Source of the DNA: Cherax quadricarinatus
Taxonomy: Eukaryota; Arthropoda; Malacostraca; Decapoda; Parastacidae
Assembly (NCBI RefSeq): GCF_038502225.1
Contig: NW_027195228.1
Location: 1 to 64,000 of the forward strand
DNA length: 64,000 nt
Direction: 5' to 3'
Below, one piece after another: positions 22,524 through 33,180 of the stretch; the stretch's first letter is position 1; every line of letters starts with the position of its first letter. The position numbers and the translations under genes were made by a program. Below the pieces are notes generated by a model, which worked only from the letters and a program-made list of their open reading frames with translations, made no database searches and was not told the origin of the DNA.

Positions 22524-25500
22524 TTAAGTAGCCAAATTACTGAGTCCCCTTACCGTTATATTTCTATATGCCTCCGGGAACGCAGTTTCCCACCTGTTAC
22601 CATAAATGAGTTTATTTCTGCATACCGTGCGATAAATTCCTGCCGCAATAGCCCTTACCCTAATCCCCCCGCCTTTTTCCTTCAAGCCCCAGGAATAAAA
22701 CAAGAAATCTGTCACAATGTACAGAATGGCTCTCTTTACAACCTCAGACACCCCCCTTACCTCTAAAGTTAGGGCACGCAGGATCTCTACATTGCCCCCA
22801 CCCATTAACTTGAAGACTCTAGCCAGCCACACCCGTACTTGCCCCAACTCCCTACAAAAATATACGGCATGAAAAGCTGTTTCCGATTCCTCACAATGTT
22901 CGCATTTCGCTTCCTTTACCAAACCCATCACACACAAAGCCTGCTTTGACGCTAAAATCCCCATTACAAACCTATAAACTAACTCCCTTACCCTAGGCAT
23001 TAATCTAAGTTTCTGGAAATCATGCCAAATCGTACCCCAATCATACAAAGGGTATACCGCCACCCCTTGCATCACTTCTGGTTTCCTACTCATCTCTACT
23101 AACCTTCCCACCTTGAGCTTGTTTACCTCACCTATTACTAACATAACCCTTAGCATATTCTCACATTCCATCAAGTCCTTTCCTCCCCACCAACGTCGTA
23201 CATCCCTCATTACCCTCCCAACCCTCACCCCTTTTACCCCCCCCTCCCTTACGTACTTTTGTTTAACATACATGGCCTTGACCCTCGGCCCTAGCATCAA
23301 AAGCCCTACTCCCCCTCGGCGCACATTCGTCATAACCACCTCTTTACTTAGCCATGCTCGTCCAAAACCCCATATATAACGAAGCACCCTTCTCTGTATC
23401 TCCTTTATCTCCTGTTCCCGTAAAGGATACACCACTGCCACGTTCCACACTTTACTATAAACCAATGAATTTATTATTATTGCCCTTTGCATTAGAGTAA
23501 CATCCTTCGCTCTTAGGTTCCTAATCCGTTGTACAACTTTCTCTCCCACCAATTCTGAATTCCTCCGTCTAGCCTCTTGCTCATCTGCCATATAGATAAT
23601 CCCACAAATTTTCAGCTGTTCAGTCACATCCCATCCAAACTCCACCCCCATTCTACCCCCCACCCAATCTCCTATCTCTAATAATTTCGATTTAGCCCTG
23701 TTGACACGCATGCCTGACGCCTCTCCAAAAAACCTCATTACTCTCTCCACCTTTCGCAAACCTTCGACATCATTGATCAGTATTGTTGTGTCATCTACAT
23801 AACCAACTACCTCTGTGATTCCCGACCCCTCCTCCTGTAACGTTGTTGCTTCCTCAACCATTCTATAAAACGGGTGTTGCATACATGCAAACAGAATTTG
23901 AGACATAGGACACCCTTGTCTTAAACCTTTCTCCATTTTCAACACGCTACCCAACCTACCATTAATTTGCACCTGAATCGTAGCTTCTGCATACAAGGTC
24001 TTCACCCATTTTACTATTCCCTCCCCAAAACCCATAAGCCTTAAAGTGTCAACCATGTACTCTCTATTCACACCGTCATACGCATTCTCCCAATCAATGC
24101 CCAAAATTCCACCTCCCTTACAACCCTGCAAAAATTCCCTAATACGACTATGTCCATCCCTCATACTACGACCCGGAATTCCCAACTGACCCTTGTGCAC
24201 CATACCACCTATTACCTTCTTCATCCTGTTCCCTAAAATCTTCGCAAAAATCTTATAATCCGTACACATTAAAGATATGGCCCTGTACGTGCTCAGTGTT
24301 CTCCCCTCGCTTTTTTTCTTTACAAGCACGACCACACCCGTCCTCTGTGACGTTCCCAATTTCCCTTCCTTCAGCATACAATTCAATATCTGAACCAAAC
24401 AAACATTTATGGTTTCCCAATGCACTCTGTAAAAATCATTGGAAAGCCCATCAATTCCCGGTGCTTTCCCCTTACTTAAATTGAACACTGCCTCTTTCAC
24501 TTCTTCCATACTTATTATTCCCTCCAATCCCCCTCTGTCCTCCCCACCTTTCCCCAAGACCTTCACCCCTCCTCTTTCTTTATTAACTATCTCCAAATTA
24601 CCTTTTTCCCATTTCCTTTTAAACCAATAGTCCGCATAATTACTTATCCCCTCAGTTGTCACCAACATTTGCCCCTTAGTATAACCTTCCAAATCGTCAC
24701 TAACCTCTAAAAGTACTATAGTGGACTCCTGTTGTCTAATGCGAAAACTTCTTAACACACTACCCGACGGTTTATCTCCCCATAGCACGGCATCCATACC
24801 TGCCCTTACCCTTAATTCATCAAATCTTTCATTATGTATGTCCCTTAGTCTCCCTCTTAGCCCTGATATTTCTTCAAAAGACTTCTCCTCATCTCTTGCG
24901 TAACACTCATTGAGCTGCTGTTCCAAATAATTCTGTAAACCGTACCTCCACCTCGCCTCCTCCCTTCCTTTATATTTATAAAACCCCGCGATACCAGGTT
25001 TAGCCCTATTCTCCCACCAATCCAAAATACTCCCTTCCCCATCCCTTGCCCTCCACAAATGTCCCCACCAGTCTCTAAACTCTGCGTTCACCACCTCACT
25101 CCTCACCAACCTCGCATTTAACTTCCAGAAACTTGAATATACCTTTACCACTCCCTCCCAATCCAGTTCTACCAAAACTGCCCTATGATCCGAAAACCCT
25201 ACGTCCACTGTTTTTACCCCTCCTACCCTAACTGCCTCCGTTATATAAATCCTATCTAACCTCGCTGAATAATTTCTCCTAACAAAAGTGTAATCCACTC
25301 TCCAAGCCCCACTCCCCTCCACGTCCCTCACCCCTACATCCTGTAAAACATTGCGTAACGACCGTAATACACAACCCGCCCCCCTTGGCTCCACGTCCCC
25401 CCCCCTTATAACACAGTTCCAGTCCCCCCCAATTACAGTTACTAGAGGTAAACCCCTTAAAAAATACACTAAAACGTCTCTCACAAAATCCTCTTTTACT

Positions 25501-25834
25501 TTGATTATATTCTCTGCTGGCATATAAACCCCAATGAAACATACTCTAGATGCTCCCCACTCACCATCCACCCTCACTACCCTCCCCCCCCTTCTTCCCA
25601 CTTTATAATACGTAAGGGACTATTTTCCTTCACAGCCACTGCCACTCCCCCTTTTAACCTAACAGACCCACTTACATACAATTTATAACCCTTTAATGCC
25701 AAAGCACAGCCTATCTTATAATTATGTTCTTGTATAAAGCATACATCCACATTATATCTCCTCAAAAACCATTCCATCCATACTCGTTTCACTTCATTCT
25801 TCAATCCATTTACATTTACAGTTACTATCGTGAA
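22524..25834 (-). pseudogene. LINE ORF2: AP endonuclease and reverse transcriptase, one frameshift
   Basis: The frame starts immediately after the ORF1 stop with TIVTVNVNGLKNEVK, the usual first strand of the APE-type nuclease. CFIQEHNYK, GGDWNCVI, RLDRIYIT and the catalytic GFSDHRAVL box follow. RT motifs are GIDGLSNDFY, YRAISLMCTDYKI, GIDWENAYDGVN, GLRQGCPMSQILF and a YVDD active site near 23790-23801, where many LINEs have FADD. Near the C-terminus CEHCEESETAFHAVYFC forms the Cys-x2-Cys-x7-His-x4-Cys finger of L1/Tx1-type ORF2. The two parts (25577-25834 and 22524-25601) are in different frames. The shift lies in a run of eight G at about 25583-25592, so it may be one mutation or an assembly homopolymer error. 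The total is about 1090 residues, normal for the group. Confidence 0.85.
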
Positions 25835-27085
25835 TTATTTTAAAAGTGGTGGTTTACCCTTTCTTCTTGGCACACACCCTCCTATACCGTCCTGCTGTAT
25901 GGCATCTTTCTTGACAGCTTGCTTATTCACCCCCCCTATCCCTTCATTATCCCTAGAACCATTAAACCCTACATTACCCCTTCCCTCTTTCCCCTTATGA
26001 CATACATCCTTTCTCCAAGATTTTACTCCTGTTCTTTGTCCTGGAGTAAGAACATCGTCCATCTCAGACGTTCCTGCAGTTCTCTTACGAGAACTCCCCT
26101 CCCCACACACCTCGTCACCTGTCTTTTCTGCCCTATGGACCTCTGCCACAACGTTGTGCACATTAACATTAGTGCACACAGTATTCCTAACCTCCTGATC
26201 TTGCTGCACAGTTGCCTGCACCAGGTTACACCCTTCATCCACCTGTCCCTCTTCAACGTCATGCAAAAAGGAACTAAGTACTTCCTCCAGCAAGCCATCC
26301 TGTTGGCCCGTACCCTCCTCATCAGACGTCGATGTCGTCTGTCCCTTATCAACTGATAGTGTTACACTTTCTTCCATAGTCGCCTCAGCCCTGTCCACTT
26401 CGTCACTCCATCGGCAAGGAATCTTGTTTGGCCTTACTCCTTCCTCCGACACCTCCAGAGCATTCCTCTGATGTAAGATCACTGGTTCCTGTTCCCTCCG
26501 TCCAGCTTTTTTATAGCATTGGGCCGCCATATGTTCAAAAGAACCACATAATCTGCAAGTCTTCCGCTGCCCTGAGTAGTACACGTAGACCTGCGTTCGG
26601 AAGACCTCCATAAATACGTATGATGGAATTGATTGCCTCAACGTCATTTTCAGCGTAAATGAACCTTCAGGTAGCCCCTCATAAGGTCCATTTTGCCACA
26701 CCCCCATCACTGCTGAGTGGATTTTCCCATAGCTGCTAAACACCGCCGTCACATCATGCTCCGTCGCCTCAAAAGGCACGTTTCGTACTTTCACCCACGT
26801 CACATAGCTGGACACATCATGTAAGCAGACTTCCACCATAGTGTTCACTGCCAGCCTCTTCTCTTGATATTTGTTGACTATGCTTGTGTAGAATCCTGCG
26901 TCTTTAAACTTGATGAAAATTCTCGACACACCATTGACTGCTACTCCATATAATTCTTCGGTCGGTATTCCATATACCTCACTGATGATGGCATGCAGTA
27001 ACACGTGCATGGTTGTTCCTGTAAGCGTGCCACGCACCAATTCCACGCAAACAGTGCTCACCCGGCGTCCAATGCGATCCGCCAT
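25835..27085 (-). CDS. LINE ORF1 nucleic-acid-binding protein with zinc knuckle
   Basis: This is a 416-residue protein from ATG at 27083-27085 (MADRIGRRVS); the open frame extends further upstream but without element-like sequence. The N-terminal 160 residues include an RRM-like stretch (KVRNVPFEATEHDV near 99-112, FSSYGKI near 116-122). One retroviral-type zinc knuckle, CRLCGSFEHMAAQC, has ligands at C177, C180, H185 and C190. The C-terminal 220 residues are acidic and low-complexity with basic clusters. Such ORF1 proteins coat LINE RNA and form the transposition particle. The ORF ends in TAA at 25835-25837 and ORF2 continues in the same frame with the next codon. No internal stop is present. 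Confidence 0.8.
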   Translation of the reverse strand: MADRIGRRVSTVCVELVRGTLTGTTMHVLLHAIISEVYGIPTEELYGVAVNGVSRIFIKFKDAGFYTSIVNKYQEKRLAVNTMVEVCLHDVSSYVTWVKVRNVPFEATEHDVTAVFSSYGKIHSAVMGVWQNGPYEGLPEGSFTLKMTLRQSIPSYVFMEVFRTQVYVYYSGQRKTCRLCGSFEHMAAQCYKKAGRREQEPVILHQRNALEVSEEGVRPNKIPCRWSDEVDRAEATMEESVTLSVDKGQTTSTSDEEGTGQQDGLLEEVLSSFLHDVEEGQVDEGCNLVQATVQQDQEVRNTVCTNVNVHNVVAEVHRAEKTGDEVCGEGSSRKRTAGTSEMDDVLTPGQRTGVKSWRKDVCHKGKEGRGNVGFNGSRDNEGIGGVNKQAVKKDAIQQDGIGGCVPRRKGKPPLLK

Positions 27086-27259
27086 GTTGTATGCACAAAA
27101 CAGGAAAACTGCGCAGTAAACCAGTTGTATCAGGAGCCACTGCGCAGCCTGTCCGCACGGCACAATAGCGATGCGAACAATGATACAAGGTAGCTCGCCT
27201 GAACAGCAGAGGGGTGCAGCGCACAACCTCACTCGACCGTGGTCAGGCAGCGAATGTTG
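27086..27259 (-). other. 5' UTR of the L1/Tx1-like LINE
   Basis: GC-richer leader sequence lies between the inferred 5' end and the ORF1 ATG. This copy therefore appears to be full length or nearly so. Confidence 0.6.
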
Positions 27260-27269
27260 AACACACAAT

Positions 27270-28457
27270 TCCAGTAAATGAAGCAGACACTCGCTGACCA
27301 GGATCAGCAACACTCAATACCAGTAAGTGGGGTAGGCACTCACTGACCAAGGTCAACAACACACAATACCAGTAAGTGAGGTAGACTCTCACTGACCAAG
27401 GTCAAACACATAATTCCAGTAAGTGAGGTAGACACTCACTGACAAATGTCAGCAACGCACAATACCAGTAAGTGGGGTAGACTCTCACTGACAAAGGTCA
27501 GTAACTCACAATACCAATAAGTGAATCAGACACTCACTGACGAAGGTCAGCAACACACAATACCAGTAAGTAGGGTAGACACTCTTTTACCAAGATCAAC
27601 TACACACAATACCAGTAAGTGAGGTAGACACTCACTGATCAAGGTCAACAACACACAATACCAGTAAGTAGGGTAGACACTCACTGACCTAGGTCAGCAA
27701 CACACAATACTAGTAAGTGAGGTAGACACTCACTGACCAAGGTCAGCAATACACAATACCAGTAACAGAGGTTGACACTCACTGACAAAGGTCAGCAACA
27801 CAAAATACCAGTAAGGTAGGCACTCAGTTACCAAAGTCAGCAACACACAATACCAGTAAAGTAGACACTCACTGACCAAGGTAAGCAACATATAATACCA
27901 GTAAGTGGGGTAGACACTCACTGACCAAGGTCAGCAACACACAATACCGGTAAGGTAGACACTGACCAAGGTCAGCAACACACAATACCGGTAAGGTAGA
28001 CACTAACTGACCAGTGTCAGCTACACACAAAACCAGAAAGGTAAACAATCACTGTGGAAGGTCAGCATCACACAATGCCAGAAAGTGAGGTAGACACTCG
28101 CTGACCCAGGTCAACAACACACAATACCAGTAAGTTGGGTAGGCACTCACAGACCATGGTCAACAAAACACAATACCAGTAAGTGGGGTAGGCACTCACT
28201 GACCATGGTCGGCAACACACAATACAAGTAAAGCAGACACTCACTGACCAAGGTAAGCAACACACAATATCAGTAAAGTAGACATTCACTAACCAAGGTC
28301 AGCAACACACAGTACCAGTAAGGTAGGCACTCGTTGACAAAGGTCAGCAACACAGAATGCCAGTAAGGTACACACTCACTGACTAAGGTCAGCAACACAC
28401 AATACCAATAAGTGAGGTAGACACTCACTGAGCAAGGTCAACAGCACAAAATACCAG
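27270..28457 (+). repeat. 49-bp satellite, block 2
   Basis: The same 49-bp unit as block 1 continues for about 24 copies on the other side of the LINE. The array was split by the insertion. Confidence 0.95.
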
Positions 28458-29572
28458 TGTTGCGGCCCCCTGCCAAACTAGCGGTTAAATAGTTAACCTG
28501 CCGGCCGGCAGTACCACTGGGTACGTCATCAAACCCAATGTGGGGACTGCTGAGCCGGCCTTAGAGCAGTAAGATCCTGAGTGCCTCACGGTGCGCATCT
28601 AAGCAGTAGGTACCTGACCACCTAAGGGTACAGTCTACTGGCTTTAGCAACATTATGTACCTGAGCGCCTCACTATACGCACCTAAGCAGTAGGTACCTG
28701 ACCACCTAAGGGTACACGTCTACTGGCTTCAGTAACATTAAGTACCTGAACTCCTCAGGGTACACATCTACGCAGTAGGTACCTGAACACCTAATCGTAC
28801 CTATCTACTGGCGTTAGAAGAACCGCTCACCGCAGCTGACTGAGTCTGTTGGCCTCAGTTACTTGACGGCCGCATTCAGTGAGCTTGCAGCATGGTGTTC
28901 GGCTAGCGGTGTGTCAACCGGCTTTGGAGAGGATTTACTGGACTACCGGTGATGTCTGTGGACTCACCGTCTACGTTGATCAACTGTGGGCCGGAATCAT
29001 CAGATGCTGTTTGGTGGGACATTACATAAAGAAAAGGTTGGAGTGTTACACTGAACTGGGCCAGGACCGTAGTGTGACACTTAGGAACGTATGATGGAGT
29101 GGAACACTGAGATATGCACAGGACCGTAGTGGAACACTGAGATGAAAAGGGTGTCGTGGGACACTGAAGATGGCCTGGTTGTAGTGTACACTGAATAGTG
29201 TCATGTGACTGGTCTCGTGTCGTGAGAAGCAGTTGATTGTAATTTATTATTATACAAATGTTACTTAATTTATTATTTTAGCATAGAGATATATATATAT
29301 ATATATATAGTGACAGTAGTGTCAAGAGTTGTACCCTGTGTAGGGTTATGAATTATTTATTATTTTAGTAAAATGCTGATTATAATTTATTATAGTAACG
29401 TGTACATATTATATATCATAGTTCAAATATCTCTAGACCCAAGATAGTTGATTTATATATATTAAAGATTAATTGATTTTAATGTGTGTATTTATGTATC
29501 CCGAACTCTTTATTACAAAAGGAGTAAATCTTAATATCTTCATCTTTTAGAAATTACTTTTTTTTTGTAATA
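28458..29572 (+). mobile_element. LTR-like 1115-bp insertion with 5-bp target duplication
   Basis: The segment begins TGTTGCGGCCCCCTG and ends TTTTTTGTAATA. It is flanked by ACCAG at 28453-28457 and 29573-29577, and the satellite phase resumes directly after it. Size, the starting TG, a TATA-like AT run near 29291 and a 5-bp duplication fit a solo LTR, but the 3' end is TA rather than CA. The small open frame at 28879-29094 has no recognisable motif. An uncharacterised non-autonomous element is the alternative. Confidence 0.5.
28565..28815 (+). repeat. ~85-bp internal tandem repeat
   Basis: GTAGGTACCTGA recurs at about 28606, 28690 and 28775, each followed by CACCTAAGGGTACA-like sequence and CTACTGGC. 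This gives roughly three 84-85 bp units inside the LTR-like insertion. Confidence 0.75.
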
Positions 29573-30231
29573 ACCAGTAAGTGAGGTAGGAACTGAGAAA
29601 GGTCGACAACACACAAAACAAGTGAGGTACACTCACTGACCAGGGTCAGCAACACACAATGCCAGTTAGTAAGGTAGACACTCACTGACGAAGGTCAGCA
29701 ACACACAATACCAGTAAGGTAAACAATCACTGAGGAAGGTCAGCATCACACAATACCAGTAAGTGAGGTAGACAGTCACTGGCGAAGGTCAACAACACCC
29801 AATATCAGTGATGTAGACACTCGCTGACCGAGGTCAACAACACACAATACCAGTAAGTGGGGTAGACACTCACTGACCAAGGTCAACAACATACAATATC
29901 AGTAAGTGAGGTAGACACTCTCTGACCAAGGTCAACAACAATACCAGTAAGTGGGGTAGACACTCACTGACCAAGGCCAACAACAATACCAGTAAGTGGG
30001 GTAGACACTCTCTGACCAAGGTCAACAACACACAATACCAGTAAGTGAGGTACACACTGACCAAGGTGAGCAACACACAATACCAGTAAGTGATGTAGAC
30101 ACTCTCTGACCAAGGTCAACAACACACAATACCAGTAAGTGAAGTAGACACTCGCTGACCAAGGCCAACAACATACAATACCAGTAAGTGGGGTAGACAC
30201 TCACTGACCAAGGTCAACAACATGAACGCAG
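29573..30231 (+). repeat. 49-bp satellite, block 3
   Basis: About 13 more copies of the 49-bp unit follow the LTR-like insertion. The array ends at GGTCAACAAC before unrelated sequence. Confidence 0.95.
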
Positions 30232-30339
30232 AGGAAGTCAAAAAGTCGTTTAAAAGATCTAGCAGAAACAGTTCTTTCCTCCCAGATGAGTTCGTTTGTT
30301 TCTGAAAGGCATTTGAAGTAGATAGTTGTTATATTAGTG

Positions 30340-30570
30340 GTTCATAAAACCAACAAGTTGATAACTGAAACTCTTGTGAAACACTTGGGTTTCTTTATTG
30401 CAGAAACGTTTCGTCAACTAGTGACTTCGTCAGTCCAATACAGAGAAGAATAATGGAGATAATTTTAGGTAATCAGTCTTTCAGTCTGCATTCGATGTAA
30501 TCAGTTCAAGACTGATGGACTGAAGACATCGACTCTTTCGCATCTTCTGCCATTCTTCTCTGTTCTGAAC
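30340..30570 (-). mobile_element. Penelope-like terminal repeat fragment
   Basis: The segment carries a hammerhead-like core at 30403-30433 and blocks (TACAGAGAAGAAT, GATGTAATCAGTTC) parallel to those in the 742-2090 tandem units. No coding sequence remains. Confidence 0.6.
30403..30433 (-). ncRNA. Hammerhead-ribozyme-like motif
   Basis: The minus strand shows CTGACGA (a perfect CUGANGA box), stem II GTCA/TGAC with loop CTAGT, then GAAACGTTTC. The two invariant boxes are intact. The stem-III/cleavage triplet is imperfect on this strand. Confidence 0.55.
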
Positions 30571-30962
30571 CAGTAATTTGAAAACTATTATTTTGCACAC
30601 TTTGCTTTATGTAGATTAAATATTTAATAACATTTTATATGCATGAAGTAGATCTCGACTTGAAAGGCTAAGTATCTACAGCTGGTGTACACATGTTCAA
30701 CACGAGTTTAGGCCCAATTTCGTCGTTTGATGTTGGACATTTTAATTAGTCTATATCCATCTTTAAACATGACAGCACTGCACAGAATACTATAGCACAT
30801 GCAGCATCAAACTGAATGATCTACCAATAAAGACTATGATTCTGCTTGTTGTTTCTAGGTTACTGATCTTCAGATAATTTGCTATTGCTCCTTTCGTGAC
30901 TTCTCTTCAGTTTCAAAGTAAAAGGACACAAGTGCAACTAATGTGACATTTTATTGTGGCAA

Positions 30963-30990
30963 TGTTTCGCTCTCCAGGAGCTTTGTCAAG
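30963..30990 (-). ncRNA. Hammerhead-like motif, left PLE terminus
   Basis: The minus strand reads CTTGACAAA, then GCTCCTGGAGAGC (stem GCTC/GAGC, loop CTGGA), then GAAACATTG. Box 1 has drifted from CUGANGA. Confidence 0.45.
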
Positions 30991-31298
30991 CCGTTACAAA
31001 CAATACATGGACACAGAGGGTATATATAGGCTCAGAGTGAGGTGCAATACTAGTGGTAGTAGTAGTAGTAGTGACAAAAATTTTAGTAGTAATACAATAT
31101 TGTTGAGCAATTAATTCGTACATGAGTAAAAGGATATAAAAGCTATTACTTGGGTAACATAAAAATAGGTTGGACAAATACAGACTGGATAAAGAAGGCC
31201 TGTTTCAGTGTTCACTCTCTGTAATGTGCTTTGTGTAGTACAACAGTAGTAGTAATACTATAACAATATTGTATTACTACTACTACTACAACTTTTGT

Positions 31299-31334
<36 letters not shown>

Positions 31335-31399
31335 CACTAGTATTGCACCTCACTCTTAGCCTTTATATACCCTCTGTGTCCATGTATTGTTTGTAACGG

Positions 31400-31430
31400 C
31401 TTGACAAAGCTCCTGGAGAGCGAAACGTTG
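31400..31430 (+). ncRNA. Hammerhead-like motif, right PLE terminus
   Basis: This is the plus-strand partner of the motif at 30963-30990: CTTGACAAA, stem GCTC/GAGC around CTGGA, then GAAACGTTGCC. Confidence 0.45.
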
Positions 31431-31479
31431 CCACAATAAAATGTCACATTAGTTGCACTTGTGTCCTTTTACTTTACAT

Positions 31480-32390
31480 ATTGTCGGTAATTCTACCAAC
31501 ATAATTACGTTCTTTTATTTAATCTTTATTGCGCCCCTTGAATGGGGCCCAATGTTTATAGTGTATATTGATGTACATATTTAACTTTTCATTTAATTTT
31601 ACATTGCCAATATTTTCATTAATAGCTAAAATGAAAATATCTTGATTCATATTATTGACTTATTATATATGCTATGTATGTAGGTAAGATGTAACATATT
31701 ACATCTCTCACTGTGCTCACTGTTGAAGAGTTGTGTCTGGCTGTTTGCCCTCGCAAACTGCATTGCTAACTACTGCTTGCTTGTTTGTGTCAGGCGGTAC
31801 CTCGCGCCATCACTGGAGTAGCACAGGCGAGTCACGTGATATCACCTGATGTGAGGCTTGCAGTCCATACCTCTCTCTTTCTCCATCTGCTTCTAGTCCT
31901 GGAAGCATCTCTTGAGCGACTTCTACGAGAAACATCTCTCCAAAGATCTGTCTCGTCCCTGGCTCTTTGTTCGTTATTTAGATTCTGTTTTGGTACAGTA
32001 TGGTATCGCTGGTGAGTTCGAAACGTACCTCTCTTTCAAACTTAGATTGTGTGTCGTGTGGAGACTCTTCAACCCTGGTCCCAAGCTGAAGCTTCTGATC
32101 TACACTGAGTGGCATCTACACACTGTCGTAGGCTGATGGTCCTCGGTTAGGATCGTTATTTTGTCTCCTTGTTCCTGACGCTGTGCTGTTGCTTGGTACA
32201 TTATTGCTGTTTGGCGAATGTTTCGTCATTTTGTACAAGCTGGTTGTTTTGATTGCCTTGATGGTCGAGATGATAGATTATTTGAAGACTTATTGTCAGT
32301 CACTATTTAAGTCTATTTCGAGTCAAGCTTTACTGAGACTTTGTGCACACATACACACTCATGCACTCAGAAAACAGTACTCCGTGAAAA
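31480..32390. other. Unassigned A/T-rich segment
   Basis: No domain, splice-bounded exon or repeat family is recognised. Short open frames at 31785-32136 and 32183-32398 carry no motif I know. Confidence 0.4.
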
Positions 32391-32394
32391 CTGA

Positions 32395-32705
32395 CTGAGG
32401 AAAAAATATATGCAATATATGGACAACACAGTAAGTGTCCGAGACCCAAGACTGTTCAGTTGCCTTCTAGCAAACATAAGGGGGATCACCAATAGACCCC
32501 TGGCTGTCTTCGAGAAGGCACTGGACAGGCACCTAAAGCCAATACCTGACCAACAGGGCTGTGTTTCATACGTCAGCTTGCCTGCGGCCAGCAGTAACAG
32601 CCTGGTTGATCATTCCCTGATCCACCATGAGGCCTGGTCTCAGACCGAGCCGCGGGGGCATTGACCCCTGAAACTCTCTCCAGGTAAACTCCAGGTATCC
32701 AGGTG
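32395..32705 (+). mobile_element. LINE 3' end (CR1-like) with CCAGGTA-type tail
   Basis: The translated start reads RDPRLFSCLLANIRGITNRP and then FEKALDRHLKPIPDQQG, the usual C-terminus of a LINE protein. A 3' UTR with GGCCTGGTCTCAGACCGAG and a tail of CCAGGTAAACTCCAGGTATC follows. The same family recurs at 47650-47935 (minus) and 50570-50770 (plus). Confidence 0.65.
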
Positions 32706-33180
32706 GTCCAAATCATAGTTTTATTACTGCCTTACTTTTTCGGATAACCTTTAAAAACCACAGCCACCGCAGGTGTATGACTACCCACCTCGAGGATTGC
32801 AGTGGTGCTAAACCACTGCCACCGCAGGTGCATGACTACCCACCTCGATGATTGCAGTGGTGCTAAACCACTGCCACCGCAGGTGCATGACTACCCACCT
32901 CGATGATTGCAGTGGTGCTAAACCACTGCCACCGCAGGTGCATGACTATCCACCTCGATGATTGCAGTGGTGCTAAACCACTGCCACCGCAGGTGCATGA
33001 CTACCCACCTCGATGATTGCAGTGGTGCTAAACAACTGCCACCGCAGGTGCATGACTACCCACCTCGATGATTGCAGTGGTGCTAAACCACTGCCACCGC
33101 AGGTGCATGACTACCCACCTCGATGATTGCAGTGGTGCTAAACCACTGCCACCGCAGGTGCATGACTACCCACCTCGATG

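Larger units (their letters stand above)
21668..27259 (-). mobile_element. Near-complete L1/Tx1-like LINE with poly(A) tail
   Basis: The element lies on the minus strand inside the satellite. It has a 5' UTR (27086-27259), ORF1 (25835-27085), ORF2 (22524-25834), a ~830-bp A/T-rich 3' UTR and a poly(A) tail seen as T23 from 21667. AACACACAAT flanks both ends (21658-21667 and 27260-27269), consistent with a target-site duplication, although the satellite itself repeats this word. ORF1 is a zinc-knuckle protein and ORF2 carries AP endonuclease and RT. One frameshift in a G run is the only clear lesion. Confidence 0.85.
30915..31476. mobile_element. Inverted pair of Penelope-like terminal repeats
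   Basis: The left arm (30915-31056) and right arm (31300-31476) are near-perfect reverse complements, running from AAAGTAAAAGGACACAAG to a (TAG)n/(ACT)n stretch. Both contain the GCTCCTGGAGAGC stem of the hammerhead-like motif. The ~240-bp spacer matches the PLE segment at 3330-3590. There is no reverse-transcriptase coding sequence. Confidence 0.75.

Noticed and set aside
23113..24903. Plus-strand open frames within the large LINE
   Set aside because: They are antisense shadows of ORF2, which has the RT motifs on the minus strand.
7598..30231. CRISPR array, or a family of short Cys/Trp/Leu-rich proteins on the minus strand
   Set aside because: The whole 49-bp unit repeats with scattered mutations; there are no constant repeats with unique spacers. 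The peptides (WYCVLLTLVSECL-like) come from translating a 49-bp repeat, whose frame shifts every unit.
31785..32398. Two overlapping 70-odd-residue frames as a host gene
   Set aside because: No recognisable motif, and no splice-site or codon-use support that I could see.
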